Assembly: GCF_009664855.1 (NCBI RefSeq)
Contig: NZ_CP045928.1
Location: forward strand, 3,637,186-3,701,185
Origin: Flavobacterium sp. SLB02
Lineage (GTDB): Bacteria; Bacteroidota; Bacteroidia; Flavobacteriales; Flavobacteriaceae
Length of the DNA: 64,000 nt
Direction of reading: 5' to 3'
The position numbers and the translations under genes were made by a program. A model generated the notes under the pieces. It did not search any database. It had not been told where the DNA came from and saw only the letters and a list, made by a program, of their open reading frames with translations. This document shows, in pieces, positions 9,355-18,551 of this stretch. Numbering within the stretch: the first letter of the stretch is position 1; each line of letters starts with the position of its first letter.

Positions 9355-10596
9355 ATGAGCTTTCAAAACCCAAAACAAATACTTTTTACGATTTTCAAAT
9401 GGATTCTCATTTGTGTTTTGATAGGTATTTTGTCCGGATCTGCTTCGGCTTTTTTCTTGGTTGCTTTAGAGTGGGTTACACAATTTAGAATTCACCACGA
9501 CTGTATTATTTGGCTATTGCCTTTTGGAGGATTATTAGTCGGACTGAGTTACTATTATTGGGGAGAATCTGTCATAAAGGGCAATAATTTATTACTGGAA
9601 GAATACGAAAATCCCAAGAAGGTTATTCCGTTTAAGATGGCTCCTTTGGTACTTTTAGGAACTTTACTAACCCATTTATTTGGAGGTTCTGCGGGTCGCG
9701 AAGGTACAGCCGTTCAAATGGGAGGCGCCATTGCAGATCAATTCACCAAGATTTTTAATTTAGATCATTCCCAAAGAAAGATTCTAATTATCCTCGGAAT
9801 CAGTGCCGGGTTCGCATCGGTTTTTGGAACTCCGTTGGCTGGGGCAATTTTTGCTTTGGAGGTTTTATATTTCAGTAAAATCAATTTTAAAAGTATTATT
9901 CTATCCTTTTTAGTGGCTTACGCTGCTTATTTTACGGTAGAATTCTGGCAGGTAAAACATACACATTACAACATTCCTGTTGTTCCAGAAATTACTCTTA
10001 CGAATTTATTTTATGCAATTTTTATTGGCATTTTATCCGGTCTTGCAGCTTTATTATTTTCCAGAAGCACTCATTTTTGGGGATCTCTTTTTGCTAAAAT
10101 AAAATATCCGCCACTACGCCCTTTTACAGGAGGAGTAGTTCTGGCGATCGCCATTGCAGGTTTTGGGTTTACAAAATTTGCAGGATTAGGTGTTCCGGTA
10201 ATTGTAGATTCCTTTTCGAATGCCAATGCGTGGTATGATTTTTTACTTAAAATTCTATTCACAGGATTTACCTTAGGGGCAGGTTTTAAAGGCGGCGAAG
10301 TAACTCCGTTATTTTTTGTAGGCGCCACTTTAGGAAGTGCTTTATCGCTAATAATTCCGCTACCAATAGCGCTTCTGGCAGGTTTGGGGTTTGTAGCTGT
10401 ATTTTCAGGCGCAACCCACACTCCTATCGCCTGTACCATTATGGGTATGGAACTTTTTGGCATTCAACCCGGAATATTTATCGCCATTGCATGTACAATA
10501 GCGTACTTTTCATCAGGTTCTGTGGGGATTTATAAATCGCAAATTGTCAAAGGAGCAAAATATAAGCTGTATCAGAGATTAAATTCTAATTTTTAA
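9355..10596 (+). CDS. CLC family anion transporter, probable fluoride/proton antiporter type (CLC-F)
   Basis: This 413-residue membrane protein is a CLC transporter without cytoplasmic CBS domains. The gating-glutamate motif is GREGT (GSAGREGTAVQMG) instead of the GREGP usual in chloride CLCs. The segment where GSGIP is expected reads KGNNLLLEE, so the anion-coordinating serine is absent. The third anion-site motif reads GGEVTPLF instead of GxFxP. These substitutions, especially the Glu and Thr of GGEVTP, match what is known of the fluoride-exporting CLC-F clade, so export of toxic fluoride is the best inference. I chose ATG 9355, because upstream codons from GTG 9316 are repeat sequence. Family is sure; fluoride specificity is inferred. 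Confidence 0.85.
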   Translation: MSFQNPKQILFTIFKWILICVLIGILSGSASAFFLVALEWVTQFRIHHDCIIWLLPFGGLLVGLSYYYWGESVIKGNNLLLEEYENPKKVIPFKMAPLVLLGTLLTHLFGGSAGREGTAVQMGGAIADQFTKIFNLDHSQRKILIILGISAGFASVFGTPLAGAIFALEVLYFSKINFKSIILSFLVAYAAYFTVEFWQVKHTHYNIPVVPEITLTNLFYAIFIGILSGLAALLFSRSTHFWGSLFAKIKYPPLRPFTGGVVLAIAIAGFGFTKFAGLGVPVIVDSFSNANAWYDFLLKILFTGFTLGAGFKGGEVTPLFFVGATLGSALSLIIPLPIALLAGLGFVAVFSGATHTPIACTIMGMELFGIQPGIFIAIACTIAYFSSGSVGIYKSQIVKGAKYKLYQRLNSNF

Positions 10597-10950
10597 ATTT
10601 CAAATTAAAATTAAAATTCTAAATTCAAGTATTAGCAAGAATTTCAATTTTCAAAATAAAAAAATCCGTTTGAATCTGCGTTTTCGCTTTAGCGAATCCG
10701 TTTTATCTGCGTATAAATTTAAATTCCAAAAAGAAAAAATCCGTTTAAAATCCGCGTTTTTGCTTTAGCGAATCCGTTTCATCTGCGCACAATTATCGCA
10801 TTTGTACAATCAACTCTATTTCAGAAAACTGAAAAACTGAGACTGATCCCGATAGCTATCGGAAGCGACCGAAAACTGTCAACTAATAAAAGTGTGTTAA
10901 TCTGTAAAATGATTTCAACATTACATTAAAAAAATGTAAATTCGCACACT
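10597..10950. repeat. Spacer with two tandem copies of the 'tttcgctttagcgaatccg' repeat
   Basis: No gene is seen. Copy 1 lies at about 10661-10713 and copy 2 at about 10737-10790. Both read 'aatccgttt-aatctgcg' then a palindromic TTCGCT-TT-AGCGAA core, then 'tccgttt-atctgcg'. Further copies occur at 37546-37588 and 47183-47233. A separate palindrome, CCCGATAGCTATCGG, is at 10848-10862 and recurs at 46875-46894 as a perfect 20-bp form. These look like non-coding interspersed repeats. Confidence 0.6.
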
Positions 10951-11955
10951 ATGAAAATACAAGATATTCAAGCGATACGATTGTTACTCGCCACCCCAAA
11001 GAAAATCGCCATAATTCCGCATAGAGGTCCTGACGGTGATGCTATGGGTTCAACCCTAGGTTTATACCATTTTTTATTAAAAAACAATCACCAGCCAACT
11101 GTGATTGCTCCCAATGATTTTCCTGATTTTTTAGCCTGGTTACCAGGTTCTGAAACCGTAAAAATTTTCGAAAAAGACACTGAAAACTGCACCAAAATAT
11201 TAGAAGAAGCTGAGCTGATTTTTACATTAGACTTTAATGCTTTTCACCGTACAGGCGAAATGGAACATACTTTAGCAAAACTAACGGCTCCGTTTATCAT
11301 GATCGACCACCACCAAAAACCGGATGATTATGCCGCTTATACCTATTCTGATACTTCTTTTGGATCAACTTGCGAAATGATCTATAACTTCATTTCTTTC
11401 TTAGGAAAAAAAGAAGATTTAGACAAAACCATTGCTACTTGCATCTATACCGGAATATTAACCGACTCCGGTTCTTTCCGTTTTCCGGGAACAACAGGAA
11501 ACACGCACAGAATCATTGCCGAGCTAATTGATCTAGGAGTCGAAAACACTCAGATTCCTGTTTTATTATTTGATAATAGTTCATACAGCCGTTTGCAATT
11601 ATTAGGTCGTGCTTTACAAAATATGAAAGTGCTTACAGAACATAAAACTTCTTATACTTCGCTTACTCAGGCAGAACTGGATTCCTTTGATTATGTAAAA
11701 GGTGACACTGAAGGAATCGTTAATTACGGATTAAGTATAAAAGGTATTGTTTTTACTGCTATTTTTATCGAAAATAAAGACGAGAAAATCATCAAGATTT
11801 CGTTTCGTTCACAAGGAGGATTCGACGTGAACCAATTTGCCAGAGATCACTTTAATGGTGGGGGACATAGCAATGCGGCCGGCGGAAGATCTGACGTTTC
11901 GATGGCAGAAACCTTGAAAAAATTTGAAGATTTAGTAAATAAACTAAAAATATAA
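10951..11955 (+). CDS. nrnA: DHH/DHHA1 phosphoesterase (NrnA-like oligoribonuclease / pAp phosphatase)
   Basis: The 334-residue protein has the full DHH set: motif I HRGPDGDAMGST, motif II LDFNAFHR, the DHH motif IDHHQKPDD, and the C-terminal DHHA1 substrate motif FNGGGHSNAAGG. Length and layout match NrnA, which degrades nanoRNAs to mononucleotides and dephosphorylates 3'-phosphoadenosine 5'-phosphate in the cytoplasm using Mn. It is the first gene of an apparent operon with gldI (6-base gap) and two prolyl isomerase genes. A near-consensus box TAAATTCG lies at about 10936-10943 just before it. Confidence 0.9.
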   Translation: MKIQDIQAIRLLLATPKKIAIIPHRGPDGDAMGSTLGLYHFLLKNNHQPTVIAPNDFPDFLAWLPGSETVKIFEKDTENCTKILEEAELIFTLDFNAFHRTGEMEHTLAKLTAPFIMIDHHQKPDDYAAYTYSDTSFGSTCEMIYNFISFLGKKEDLDKTIATCIYTGILTDSGSFRFPGTTGNTHRIIAELIDLGVENTQIPVLLFDNSSYSRLQLLGRALQNMKVLTEHKTSYTSLTQAELDSFDYVKGDTEGIVNYGLSIKGIVFTAIFIENKDEKIIKISFRSQGGFDVNQFARDHFNGGGHSNAAGGRSDVSMAETLKKFEDLVNKLKI

Positions 11956-11961
11956 CCTTAT

Positions 11962-12618
11962 ATGAACTACTTAAAACTAAGCATTTACACCCTACTTTTT
12001 GCTGTTTTATGGGTAAGTTGTAAACAACACGAAGAAGCCAGAAGACCTATATCTCAGGCTTCCGGTACTTTCATGAAAAAATCGGTGGACAGAAACAAAA
12101 AGTTAGTGGCCAACGAAGAAGATGTTATAAAAAAAATAATCAAGAGTAATCCAAAAATAAAATATTACGCTACCAGAAAAGGATATTGGCTGTATTACGA
12201 CGAAAAAAACACAACAGATCTTTCGACACCTAAAAAAGGAGATATTGCCTATTTTAATCTGGAAGTAAAAGACATAGAAGGCAAAATTATTTATTCTGAA
12301 GCTGATCTTGGTCCACAAACTTATTATGTAGACAAACAGGAAATCATGATGGGATTGCGCGATGGTATCAAAATGATGCATAAAAATGAAACCGTAACTT
12401 TCCTGTTTCCTTCGCATATTGCCTATGGATATCATGGAGACAACAAAAAAATAGGAACCAATCAATCCTTAATTTGTACTGTTACACTTCGTAATTTTGT
12501 ACCGGATCCAGCAGCTAAACCAACGCCTGCAGCGGGTCAGACTCCAACTCCAACTGCTCCAAAAACTGTAGCGCCAAAACCTGCAGCTCCAACTAAAAAA
12601 GATACAATAAACCCATAA
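11962..12618 (+). CDS. gldI: Gliding motility-associated lipoprotein, FKBP-type prolyl isomerase GldI
   Basis: The 218-residue product is a lipoprotein (lipobox LWVSC, Cys near residue 20) with an FKBP-type peptidyl-prolyl isomerase domain at about residues 85-175 (MMGLRDGIKMMHKNE, FLFPSHIAYGYHG). A Pro/Ala/Thr-rich tail follows. In Flavobacterium johnsoniae GldI is needed for gliding and is thought to fold other Gld/T9SS proteins in the periplasm. The placement immediately after a DHH phosphoesterase gene and before other prolyl isomerases fits. Start is the ATG at 11962, 6 bases after the preceding stop. Confidence 0.9.
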   Translation: MNYLKLSIYTLLFAVLWVSCKQHEEARRPISQASGTFMKKSVDRNKKLVANEEDVIKKIIKSNPKIKYYATRKGYWLYYDEKNTTDLSTPKKGDIAYFNLEVKDIEGKIIYSEADLGPQTYYVDKQEIMMGLRDGIKMMHKNETVTFLFPSHIAYGYHGDNKKIGTNQSLICTVTLRNFVPDPAAKPTPAAGQTPTPTAPKTVAPKPAAPTKKDTINP

Positions 12619-12633
12619 AACAACATTTTAAAA

Positions 12634-13713
12634 ATGAAAAAGAGTATTCTATTATTACTTGCTGTTACCGTTAGCTCATTATATTCTTGTAAAGACGAGC
12701 ACAGCAACCTACCTGATGGTCTATATGCAGATATTGAAACCAATAAAGGGCATATTATTGTTGAATTAGATTATACAAAAGCACCTGTTACTGTCGCTAA
12801 CTTTGTCACTTTAGCCGAAGGTAAAAACGAGTTTGTAACAAAAGACTATCTAAAAAATAAACCTTTTTTTAATGGATTAAAATTTCATAGAGTTATTGAA
12901 AATTTCATGATTCAGACTGGAGATCCTGAAGGAACTGGTTCAGGAGATACTGGATATAAATTTAAAGATGAAATCACGGATTTAAAATTTGACAAAGCAG
13001 GAGTTTTGGCAATGGCCAATAATGGCCCCGGAACAAACAGCAGTCAGTTTTTTATCACGCACGTTGAAACTCCATGGTTAGACGGAAAACATACTATTTT
13101 TGGACATGTTGTAGACAAAGGTCAGGAAGTAGTAAATCAGGTAAAACAAGGCGATACTATTGTTGCCGTAACTATTATCAGAAATGGTGAAGCGGCTAAA
13201 AAGTTTGATGCTGTAAAAGTATTTCACGATTATTTCTCTGAAATTGCTAAAGAAAAAGGCAAATACGCCGGAGTTCAAAAAGAAAAAGTAGCTTATTTTG
13301 CTTCTGTTAAACCAAAAGCTACTAAAACAAGTTCAGGTTTAGAATATTTAATTACTGAAAAAGGAACAGGAAAAAAACCAACTGCAGGAACTCAATTGTA
13401 CATTAACTATTCAGGTTTCTTAGAAGACGGAACTTTGTTTGATTCAAGCGTAGAAGAAGTTAATAACGCTTTTGGGAAATTTGATGCAGCAAGAGCAGAA
13501 CAACACGGCTATCAGCCAATCCCGTTTCAGGCAGGCCGTAAAGATGGTATGATTCCTGGGTTTATTGAAGGAATCGAGCAACTTTCATTTGGAGATAAAG
13601 CGATACTTTTTATTCCGTCTCACTTAGCTTACGGAGCAACTGGTGCAGGAGGAGTTATTCCGCCAAACGCTAACATTATTTTTGAAATTCAATTATTAGA
13701 AAAGCCACAATAA
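12634..13713 (+). CDS. Lipoprotein prolyl isomerase: cyclophilin plus FKBP fusion
   Basis: The 359-residue protein carries two unrelated prolyl isomerase domains in one chain. A lipoprotein signal (LYSC, Cys about 19) is followed by a cyclophilin domain (about 28-190: FHRVIENFMIQTGDP, GPGTNSSQFFIT, LDGKHTIFGHV) and, after a lysine-rich linker, an FKBP domain (about 235-358: GTLFDSS, PGFIEGIEQL, AYGATGAGGVIPPNA). It should accelerate folding of exported proteins in the periplasm. It follows gldI by 15 bases and precedes a paralog, so three prolyl isomerases are made together. Confidence 0.92.
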   Translation: MKKSILLLLAVTVSSLYSCKDEHSNLPDGLYADIETNKGHIIVELDYTKAPVTVANFVTLAEGKNEFVTKDYLKNKPFFNGLKFHRVIENFMIQTGDPEGTGSGDTGYKFKDEITDLKFDKAGVLAMANNGPGTNSSQFFITHVETPWLDGKHTIFGHVVDKGQEVVNQVKQGDTIVAVTIIRNGEAAKKFDAVKVFHDYFSEIAKEKGKYAGVQKEKVAYFASVKPKATKTSSGLEYLITEKGTGKKPTAGTQLYINYSGFLEDGTLFDSSVEEVNNAFGKFDAARAEQHGYQPIPFQAGRKDGMIPGFIEGIEQLSFGDKAILFIPSHLAYGATGAGGVIPPNANIIFEIQLLEKPQ

Positions 13714-13753
13714 TTATATATAAAAGATTAACGTAGACTTAAATTTGGAACAC

Positions 13754-14896
13754 ATGAAGTTTAAATTTCTATTTTTATTTTGCCTGGCAGTATTAAATAT
13801 TCAGGCTCAGACAAAGAAACCCTTAGCAAAACCAAAAGCGCCTGCAACAAAAGCAGCGACAAAAGTGGCTCCGCCAACCAATCCAAACGATGGAATTTTT
13901 GCTACAATATCAACTACAAAAGGAGATATTGTACTTTCATTAGAATATGTAAAGGCACCGGTAACGGTAGCTAATTTTATTTCGCTGGCAGAAGGAACCA
14001 ATCCTAATGTAAAAGTGGAAAGACTGAAAGGAAAACCTTTTTACGACGGATTAAAATTTCACAGAGTAATCAATGACTTTATGATTCAGGGTGGAGATCC
14101 GGACGGAAACGGTTCTGGAGGCCCTGGATATTCTTTTAAAGATGAATTTGTTGAAGATCTAAAATTTGAAAAAGGCGGTGTTCTTGCTATGGCAAATTCT
14201 GGCCCTGCTACAAACGGAAGCCAGTTTTTTATCACGCACAAAGAAACTCCGTGGTTAAACGGAAAACATACGATTTTTGGTCATGTAGTTTCAGGAATGG
14301 ATAATGTAAACAAAATTGTTCAGGATGATATCATGACAAAAATTACCATTACCCGCAAAGGTGATGCTGCTAAAAAGTTTAATGCTGTAAAAGTTTTAGC
14401 TGATGATGCAAAAAAACAAGAAGCTAAAAACGCCGAATCTCAAAAAGTCGTAACTGAAAAAGCAGCTTATTTTGCCGCTACTAAAGCAAAAGCGACTACA
14501 ACTGCATCAGGTTTAAAATATGTAGTTACAAAAAAAGGAACTGGCGTAAAAGGAGCCGAAGGTTCTAATATTTATTTCCACTATGCAGGGTATTTTGAAA
14601 ATGGAAATCTTTTTGACAGTAGCATTGCAAGCGTAGCAAAAGCTTATGGCAAATACGATGCAAACCGCGATGCCCAAAAAGGATATCAGGCGTTTCCTTT
14701 TACAGTGGGTAAAAAAGACGGAATGATCCCTGGTTTCATCGAAGCATTAGATATGATGACTGATGGAGAAAAAGCAATCTTCTTTCTTCCTTCAAATTTA
14801 GCTTACGGAGAAAAAGGTGCCGGAGGAGTTATTCCACCTAACTCAACTTTGGTTTTCGAAATTGAAACCTACCAAAATCAGCCTGCAGCAAAATAA
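13754..14896 (+). CDS. Secreted prolyl isomerase: cyclophilin plus FKBP fusion (paralog)
   Basis: This 380-residue product is a paralog of the preceding gene with the same cyclophilin (FHRVINDFMIQGGDP, NGSQFFIT) then FKBP (NGNLFDSS, IPGFIEALDMM, YGEKGAGGVIPPNS) order. It differs in having a signal peptidase I type signal ending at IQAQ instead of a lipobox, followed by a Lys/Ala/Pro-rich stretch, so it is predicted to be soluble in the periplasm. I prefer the ATG at 13754 to the in-frame TTG at 13745 because it gives a standard signal peptide. A strong terminator follows. Confidence 0.92.
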   Translation: MKFKFLFLFCLAVLNIQAQTKKPLAKPKAPATKAATKVAPPTNPNDGIFATISTTKGDIVLSLEYVKAPVTVANFISLAEGTNPNVKVERLKGKPFYDGLKFHRVINDFMIQGGDPDGNGSGGPGYSFKDEFVEDLKFEKGGVLAMANSGPATNGSQFFITHKETPWLNGKHTIFGHVVSGMDNVNKIVQDDIMTKITITRKGDAAKKFNAVKVLADDAKKQEAKNAESQKVVTEKAAYFAATKAKATTTASGLKYVVTKKGTGVKGAEGSNIYFHYAGYFENGNLFDSSIASVAKAYGKYDANRDAQKGYQAFPFTVGKKDGMIPGFIEALDMMTDGEKAIFFLPSNLAYGEKGAGGVIPPNSTLVFEIETYQNQPAAK

Positions 14897-14921
14897 GATT
14901 TATTGTATCAGAATATAATTT

Positions 14922-14962
14922 AAACCCATCAAAATATAAAATCTTGATGGGTTTTTTATTTT
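14922..14962 (+). terminator. Rho-independent terminator after the prolyl isomerase operon
   Basis: The arms AAACCCATCAA and TTGATGGGTTT form an 11-bp perfect stem followed by a T run. It lies 26 bases after the stop of the second cyclophilin-FKBP gene and should end the nrnA-gldI-PPIase transcript. Confidence 0.88.
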
Positions 14963-15067
14963 ATCCAATTCTGTCAAATTCACAATATTAGAGTGTGAAT
15001 TAGGCCGTAAACCAAACTCATTATAATGTTTCTCCCTGTTTTCTATTAAATCCTAAACAAAATAGCT

Positions 15068-15075
15068 TACCTTTG
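15068..15075 (+). promoter_or_regulatory. Flavobacterial -7 promoter box for the EamA gene
   Basis: TACCTTTG matches the Bacteroidota -7 consensus TAnnTTTG and lies 33 bases upstream of the ATG at 15109. A clear -33 TTG is not visible; TTTTC at 15039-15043 is the closest T-rich match. Prediction by consensus only. Confidence 0.5.
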
Positions 15076-15108
15076 CCGGCTTTATTTTTTTAATCAATAT
15101 CAATTAAG

Positions 15109-16005
15109 ATGTCACAAAACAACGTATTAAAGGGAGTATTTTTAGTAGCAATAGGTGCTACAACTTACGGAATGTTAGCTACTTTCGTAAAAATGGCCTA
15201 TTCAGAAGGATATACAACTGCCGAAGTAACCACATCTCAATTTATATTAGGAATCATTGGTATTTTATTGATAAACGCTTTTCAAAAAGCAAAACACAAA
15301 GATAAGGTTGTAAAAGCGACCAAAAAAAATATATTCAGTTTAATGCTTGCCGGTACATCATTAGGTATGACAAGTTTATTCTACTATCTGGCAGTAAAAT
15401 ACATTCCGGTTTCTATTGGTATTGTTTTATTAATGCAAACCGTTTGGATGGGAGTTTTACTGGAAATGTTTTTAGAAAAAAAATTACCATCAAAACAAAA
15501 AGTAATTGCTGTGATTATTGTACTTATTGGTACTGTTCTGGCTACCAATATCATTCACAATGATGTAGATCTTGACTGGCGTGGTCTTGCCTGGGGAGTT
15601 TTGGCAGCCGCATCCTTTACTACAACAATGTTTACGGCAAATAGCGTTGCTACCGAAATTTCATCGGCACAACGTAGTTTATATATGCTTTTAGGAGGAG
15701 CTGTAATTGTATTTTCATTCGCAATTGCTACTCAGGTTACTCCTTTTAACTTTGAGATCTTCATGAAATGGGGAATTATCTTAGCTCTTTTCGGAACTAT
15801 TATTCCTCCTATGCTTATGACTGCAGGTTTTCCTTTAACCGGAATTGGTCTAGGAAGCATTGTTTCTGCACTTGAACTTCCTGTTTCTGTAATGATGGCT
15901 TATGTATTATTAGATGAACAAGTTATTCTTTCTCAATGGATTGGAATTGTCCTGATCATCCTTGCCATAATTATTATGAACGTCAATTTTAAGCGTAAAA
16001 ATTAA
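15109..16005 (+). CDS. EamA/DMT family transporter
   Basis: The 298-residue protein has about ten hydrophobic helices arranged as two EamA repeats (about 7-140 and 160-295), the layout of drug/metabolite transporters. Repeat ends carry the usual pattern of a conserved Glu in a loop before the last helix of each half (LLEMFLEKKLPSKQK, YVLLDEQVILSQWIG). These are inner-membrane exporters of small metabolites, but the substrate cannot be inferred. It is monocistronic, preceded by a promoter-like TACCTTTG. Confidence 0.88.
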   Translation: MSQNNVLKGVFLVAIGATTYGMLATFVKMAYSEGYTTAEVTTSQFILGIIGILLINAFQKAKHKDKVVKATKKNIFSLMLAGTSLGMTSLFYYLAVKYIPVSIGIVLLMQTVWMGVLLEMFLEKKLPSKQKVIAVIIVLIGTVLATNIIHNDVDLDWRGLAWGVLAAASFTTTMFTANSVATEISSAQRSLYMLLGGAVIVFSFAIATQVTPFNFEIFMKWGIILALFGTIIPPMLMTAGFPLTGIGLGSIVSALELPVSVMMAYVLLDEQVILSQWIGIVLIILAIIIMNVNFKRKN

Positions 16006-16092
16006 CTTATTTTACAAGTATCTAAAAAAAAGAGACTTGTAATGTAATAATTGTTAATTTTTTCATAAATTCGTGACAAACATTTAATTATC

Positions 16093-16449
16093 ATGAATTT
16101 ACCTTGGCATTTATATTTAATGGCTGCGCTCTATATTATTGCCGGATTAAATCATTTTAGAAATCCCGGAATGTATATCAGAATCATTCCACCCTTTTTC
16201 TCCAACCCCAAATTAATAAATATTTTAAGCGGAGGTGCCGAAGTTGTTCTTGGCATACTCCTAATGGTTAATTGCACAACAAATTTTGCTGCCTGGGGAA
16301 TTATTGCATTACTAATTGCAGTCTTTCCTGCAAATCTTTTCATGTATCAAAATAAAAAAGCAAGTTTTGGTTTACCAAATTGGATTTTATTTATACGCTT
16401 GCCCTTACAATTTGTTTTGATTTTTTGGGCATACCAATATACCCTTTAA
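16093..16449 (+). CDS. DoxX/MauE-like small membrane protein
   Basis: The 118-residue product has four predicted membrane helices. The N-terminal [16 protein letters not shown] and the following IPPFF...[11 protein letters not shown] pattern are characteristic of DoxX-like quinone or redox-associated membrane proteins. A precise function is not established for this branch. It is followed after 31 bases by the aquaporin gene, so the two may share a transcript. Confidence 0.75.
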   Translation: MNLPWHLYLMAALYIIAGLNHFRNPGMYIRIIPPFFSNPKLINILSGGAEVVLGILLMVNCTTNFAAWGIIALLIAVFPANLFMYQNKKASFGLPNWILFIRLPLQFVLIFWAYQYTL

Positions 16450-16480
16450 CAATCAACTATTAATTAAAATTATTTTTATT

Positions 16481-17188
16481 ATGAAAAAATTATTTGCAGA
16501 GTTCTTTGGAACGTATTGGCTAGTTTTTGGAGGTTGTGGAAGCGCACTCTTTGCTGCTGGAATTCCTAATTTAGGAATTGGATTCGCTGGAGTTGCATTA
16601 GCTTTCGGTTTAACAGTACTAACAATGGCATATGCTGTAGGGCATATTTCTGGTGGACATTTTAATCCGGCAGTATCATTTGGTTTATGGGCCGGCGGAA
16701 GATTTCCGGCAAAAGACCTTGCACCTTACATCATTTCACAATGTGTTGGCGCACTAGCTGCGGCAGGAACATTATTCATCATCTGGTCAGGAAAAGCAGG
16801 AAATGCAATCAATAACACACAAGCCGGAGCTTTTGCTTCAAACGGTTACGGAGCATTCTCACCTGACGGATATTCGTTAGCATCAGCATTTATCGCTGAA
16901 TTTGTGCTTACATTATTTTTCTTATTAGTAATCCTTGGCGCTACAGATAAATTTGCAAACGGAAGATTTGCCGGTATAGCAATTGGTTTGGCATTAACTT
17001 TAATTCACTTAATCAGTATTCCAATTACCAATACTTCTGTAAACCCTGCAAGATCTTTATCTCAGGCAATTTTTACGGGAGGTGAGCCATTATCACAAGT
17101 TTGGTTATTTTGGGTTGCACCAATTTTAGGCGCAATTGTAGCCGGGTTTTTATACAAAACATTATTACAAAATCACGACGCAGCTTAA
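16481..17188 (+). CDS. aqpZ: Aquaporin Z-type water channel
   Basis: This 235-residue MIP family channel has six membrane helices and two half-helices with the NPA signatures [11 protein letters not shown] (about residue 66) and [13 protein letters not shown] (about 188). The arginine directly after the second NPA completes the selectivity filter. Length matches E. coli AqpZ (231) and lacks the insertions typical of glycerol facilitators, so water permeation across the inner membrane is the likely role. It is followed at 31 bases by a small stress-associated membrane protein, which fits an osmotic-stress operon. Confidence 0.93.
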   Translation: MKKLFAEFFGTYWLVFGGCGSALFAAGIPNLGIGFAGVALAFGLTVLTMAYAVGHISGGHFNPAVSFGLWAGGRFPAKDLAPYIISQCVGALAAAGTLFIIWSGKAGNAINNTQAGAFASNGYGAFSPDGYSLASAFIAEFVLTLFFLLVILGATDKFANGRFAGIAIGLALTLIHLISIPITNTSVNPARSLSQAIFTGGEPLSQVWLFWVAPILGAIVAGFLYKTLLQNHDAA

Positions 17189-17219
17189 TCAAATTCAATT
17201 AAACTAAAAAAAACATCAT

Positions 17220-17462
17220 ATGGCATTCTTATATTTTTTACTTATAGGTGCAATTTCCGGATGGCTTGCTGGCCAAATCTGGAAAGGCGCAGGTTTTGGA
17301 TTATTGGGTAATATCATCGTCGGAATTATAGGCGGGATCATTGGCGGCTGGATTGCCGGAAATCTTGGCATTGGCGGAGGCGGAATTCTTTGGCAAATTT
17401 TAATTGCTGTTGCAGGAGCCTGGGTATTATTGTTTTTAATCAGCCTGATTAAAAAAGCATAA
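17220..17462 (+). CDS. GlsB/YeaQ/YmgE family (transglycosylase-associated) small membrane protein
   Basis: The 80-residue product is almost entirely hydrophobic, with three helices and many glycines (GAISGWLAGQIWKGAGFGLLGN, cited by its ends; GIIGGIIGGWIAGNLGI), the hallmark of the YeaQ/YmgE family. Members are induced by general stress in many bacteria, but their biochemical role is unknown. It closes a cluster with DoxX-like and aquaporin genes and is followed by a terminator. Confidence 0.9.
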   Translation: MAFLYFLLIGAISGWLAGQIWKGAGFGLLGNIIVGIIGGIIGGWIAGNLGIGGGGILWQILIAVAGAWVLLFLISLIKKA

Positions 17463-17488
17463 AAAAAATTACCTTATAACGTACTTTT

Positions 17489-17532
17489 AAAGAGAAAATC
17501 AGATATATTTATATTCGGTTTTCTCTTTTTTT
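17489..17532 (+). terminator. Rho-independent terminator
   Basis: AAAGAGAAAA (17489-17498) pairs with TTTTCTCTTT (17519-17528), followed by a T run. It ends the aquaporin-YeaQ transcript. Confidence 0.75.
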
Positions 17533-17603
17533 ATACGCCTATATTTCACATTAATCTCTTCATAGAAAACAGATTACACTTTTTATCAATCTAAATTTTA
17601 CTT

Positions 17604-18431
17604 ATGAATGATATTATAGCATATTTCAGCACCATTCCGTCTACCCATCGAAGTTTAATTCTGGTGGGAGGAATTACTATCTTTTGGCTCATCGAAAATA
17701 CTTTTCCACTATTTCAAATGAAATACCGAAAATGGCAGCACGCAGGAATCAATTTCTTTTTGACATTCACTACCATTATCGTCAACTTCGTATTGGCTTT
17801 TATTCTCATCAAAACGGCAAACTGGACCACAGAAAATCATTTTGGAATACTGCAATGGCTGCCTCAAATTCCTATTTGGCTTTATACCATCATCGGATTA
17901 TTACTCTTAGATTTAATTGGCGCTTATCTGGCCCATCTTGTACAGCACAAAATAAAATTTCTATGGCGTTTTCATATCGTTCATCATACAGATACCTGGA
18001 TCGACACCACAACCGCCAATAGGCATCATCCGGGAGAAAGTATAATTCGTTTTATATTTACTACCCTGGGCGTTTTCATTGTAGGAAGCCCAATGTGGAT
18101 GATTTTCTTATACCAGAGTTTATCCGTTATTTTCTCGCAGTTTAATCATGCCAATATTTCTATACCAGCTAAATTTGATGCCTTTTTGAGTTATTTTATT
18201 ATTTCTCCCAATATGCACAAAGTACATCATCATTATGTGTTACCTTATACTGACAGTAATTACGGGAATATTTTTTCGGTTTGGGACCGGCTTTTTGGCA
18301 CTTTTACAACACTTCCAAAAGAAGAATTAATCTACGGAGTAGACACACATATGGAACCTCAAGAAAACAATAAATTGAAAAATTTATTGCAAATTCCGTT
18401 TCAAAAATCAAGATCTGCAAAAAACAGTTAA
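17604..18431 (+). CDS. Sterol desaturase / fatty acid hydroxylase family protein
   Basis: The 275-residue integral membrane protein carries the histidine clusters that bind the di-iron centre in this family: HLVQH, FHIVHHTD, NRHHPGE and HKVHHHY, set between four predicted membrane helices. Members hydroxylate or desaturate lipids using O2. In Flavobacteria substrates may be fatty acids, carotenoids or ornithine lipids, and the sequence does not decide which. It is monocistronic. Confidence 0.88.
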   Translation: MNDIIAYFSTIPSTHRSLILVGGITIFWLIENTFPLFQMKYRKWQHAGINFFLTFTTIIVNFVLAFILIKTANWTTENHFGILQWLPQIPIWLYTIIGLLLLDLIGAYLAHLVQHKIKFLWRFHIVHHTDTWIDTTTANRHHPGESIIRFIFTTLGVFIVGSPMWMIFLYQSLSVIFSQFNHANISIPAKFDAFLSYFIISPNMHKVHHHYVLPYTDSNYGNIFSVWDRLFGTFTTLPKEELIYGVDTHMEPQENNKLKNLLQIPFQKSRSAKNS

Positions 18432-18551
18432 AATCATTAAAAAAAATATCCCAGATCGAACCAACTAATTATTTTTTTTATTAATATTGATACTTAAATT
18501 GAAAATCAATCTATTAATCATTAACCCCTATTTTGAATTAATTTTCACGTG

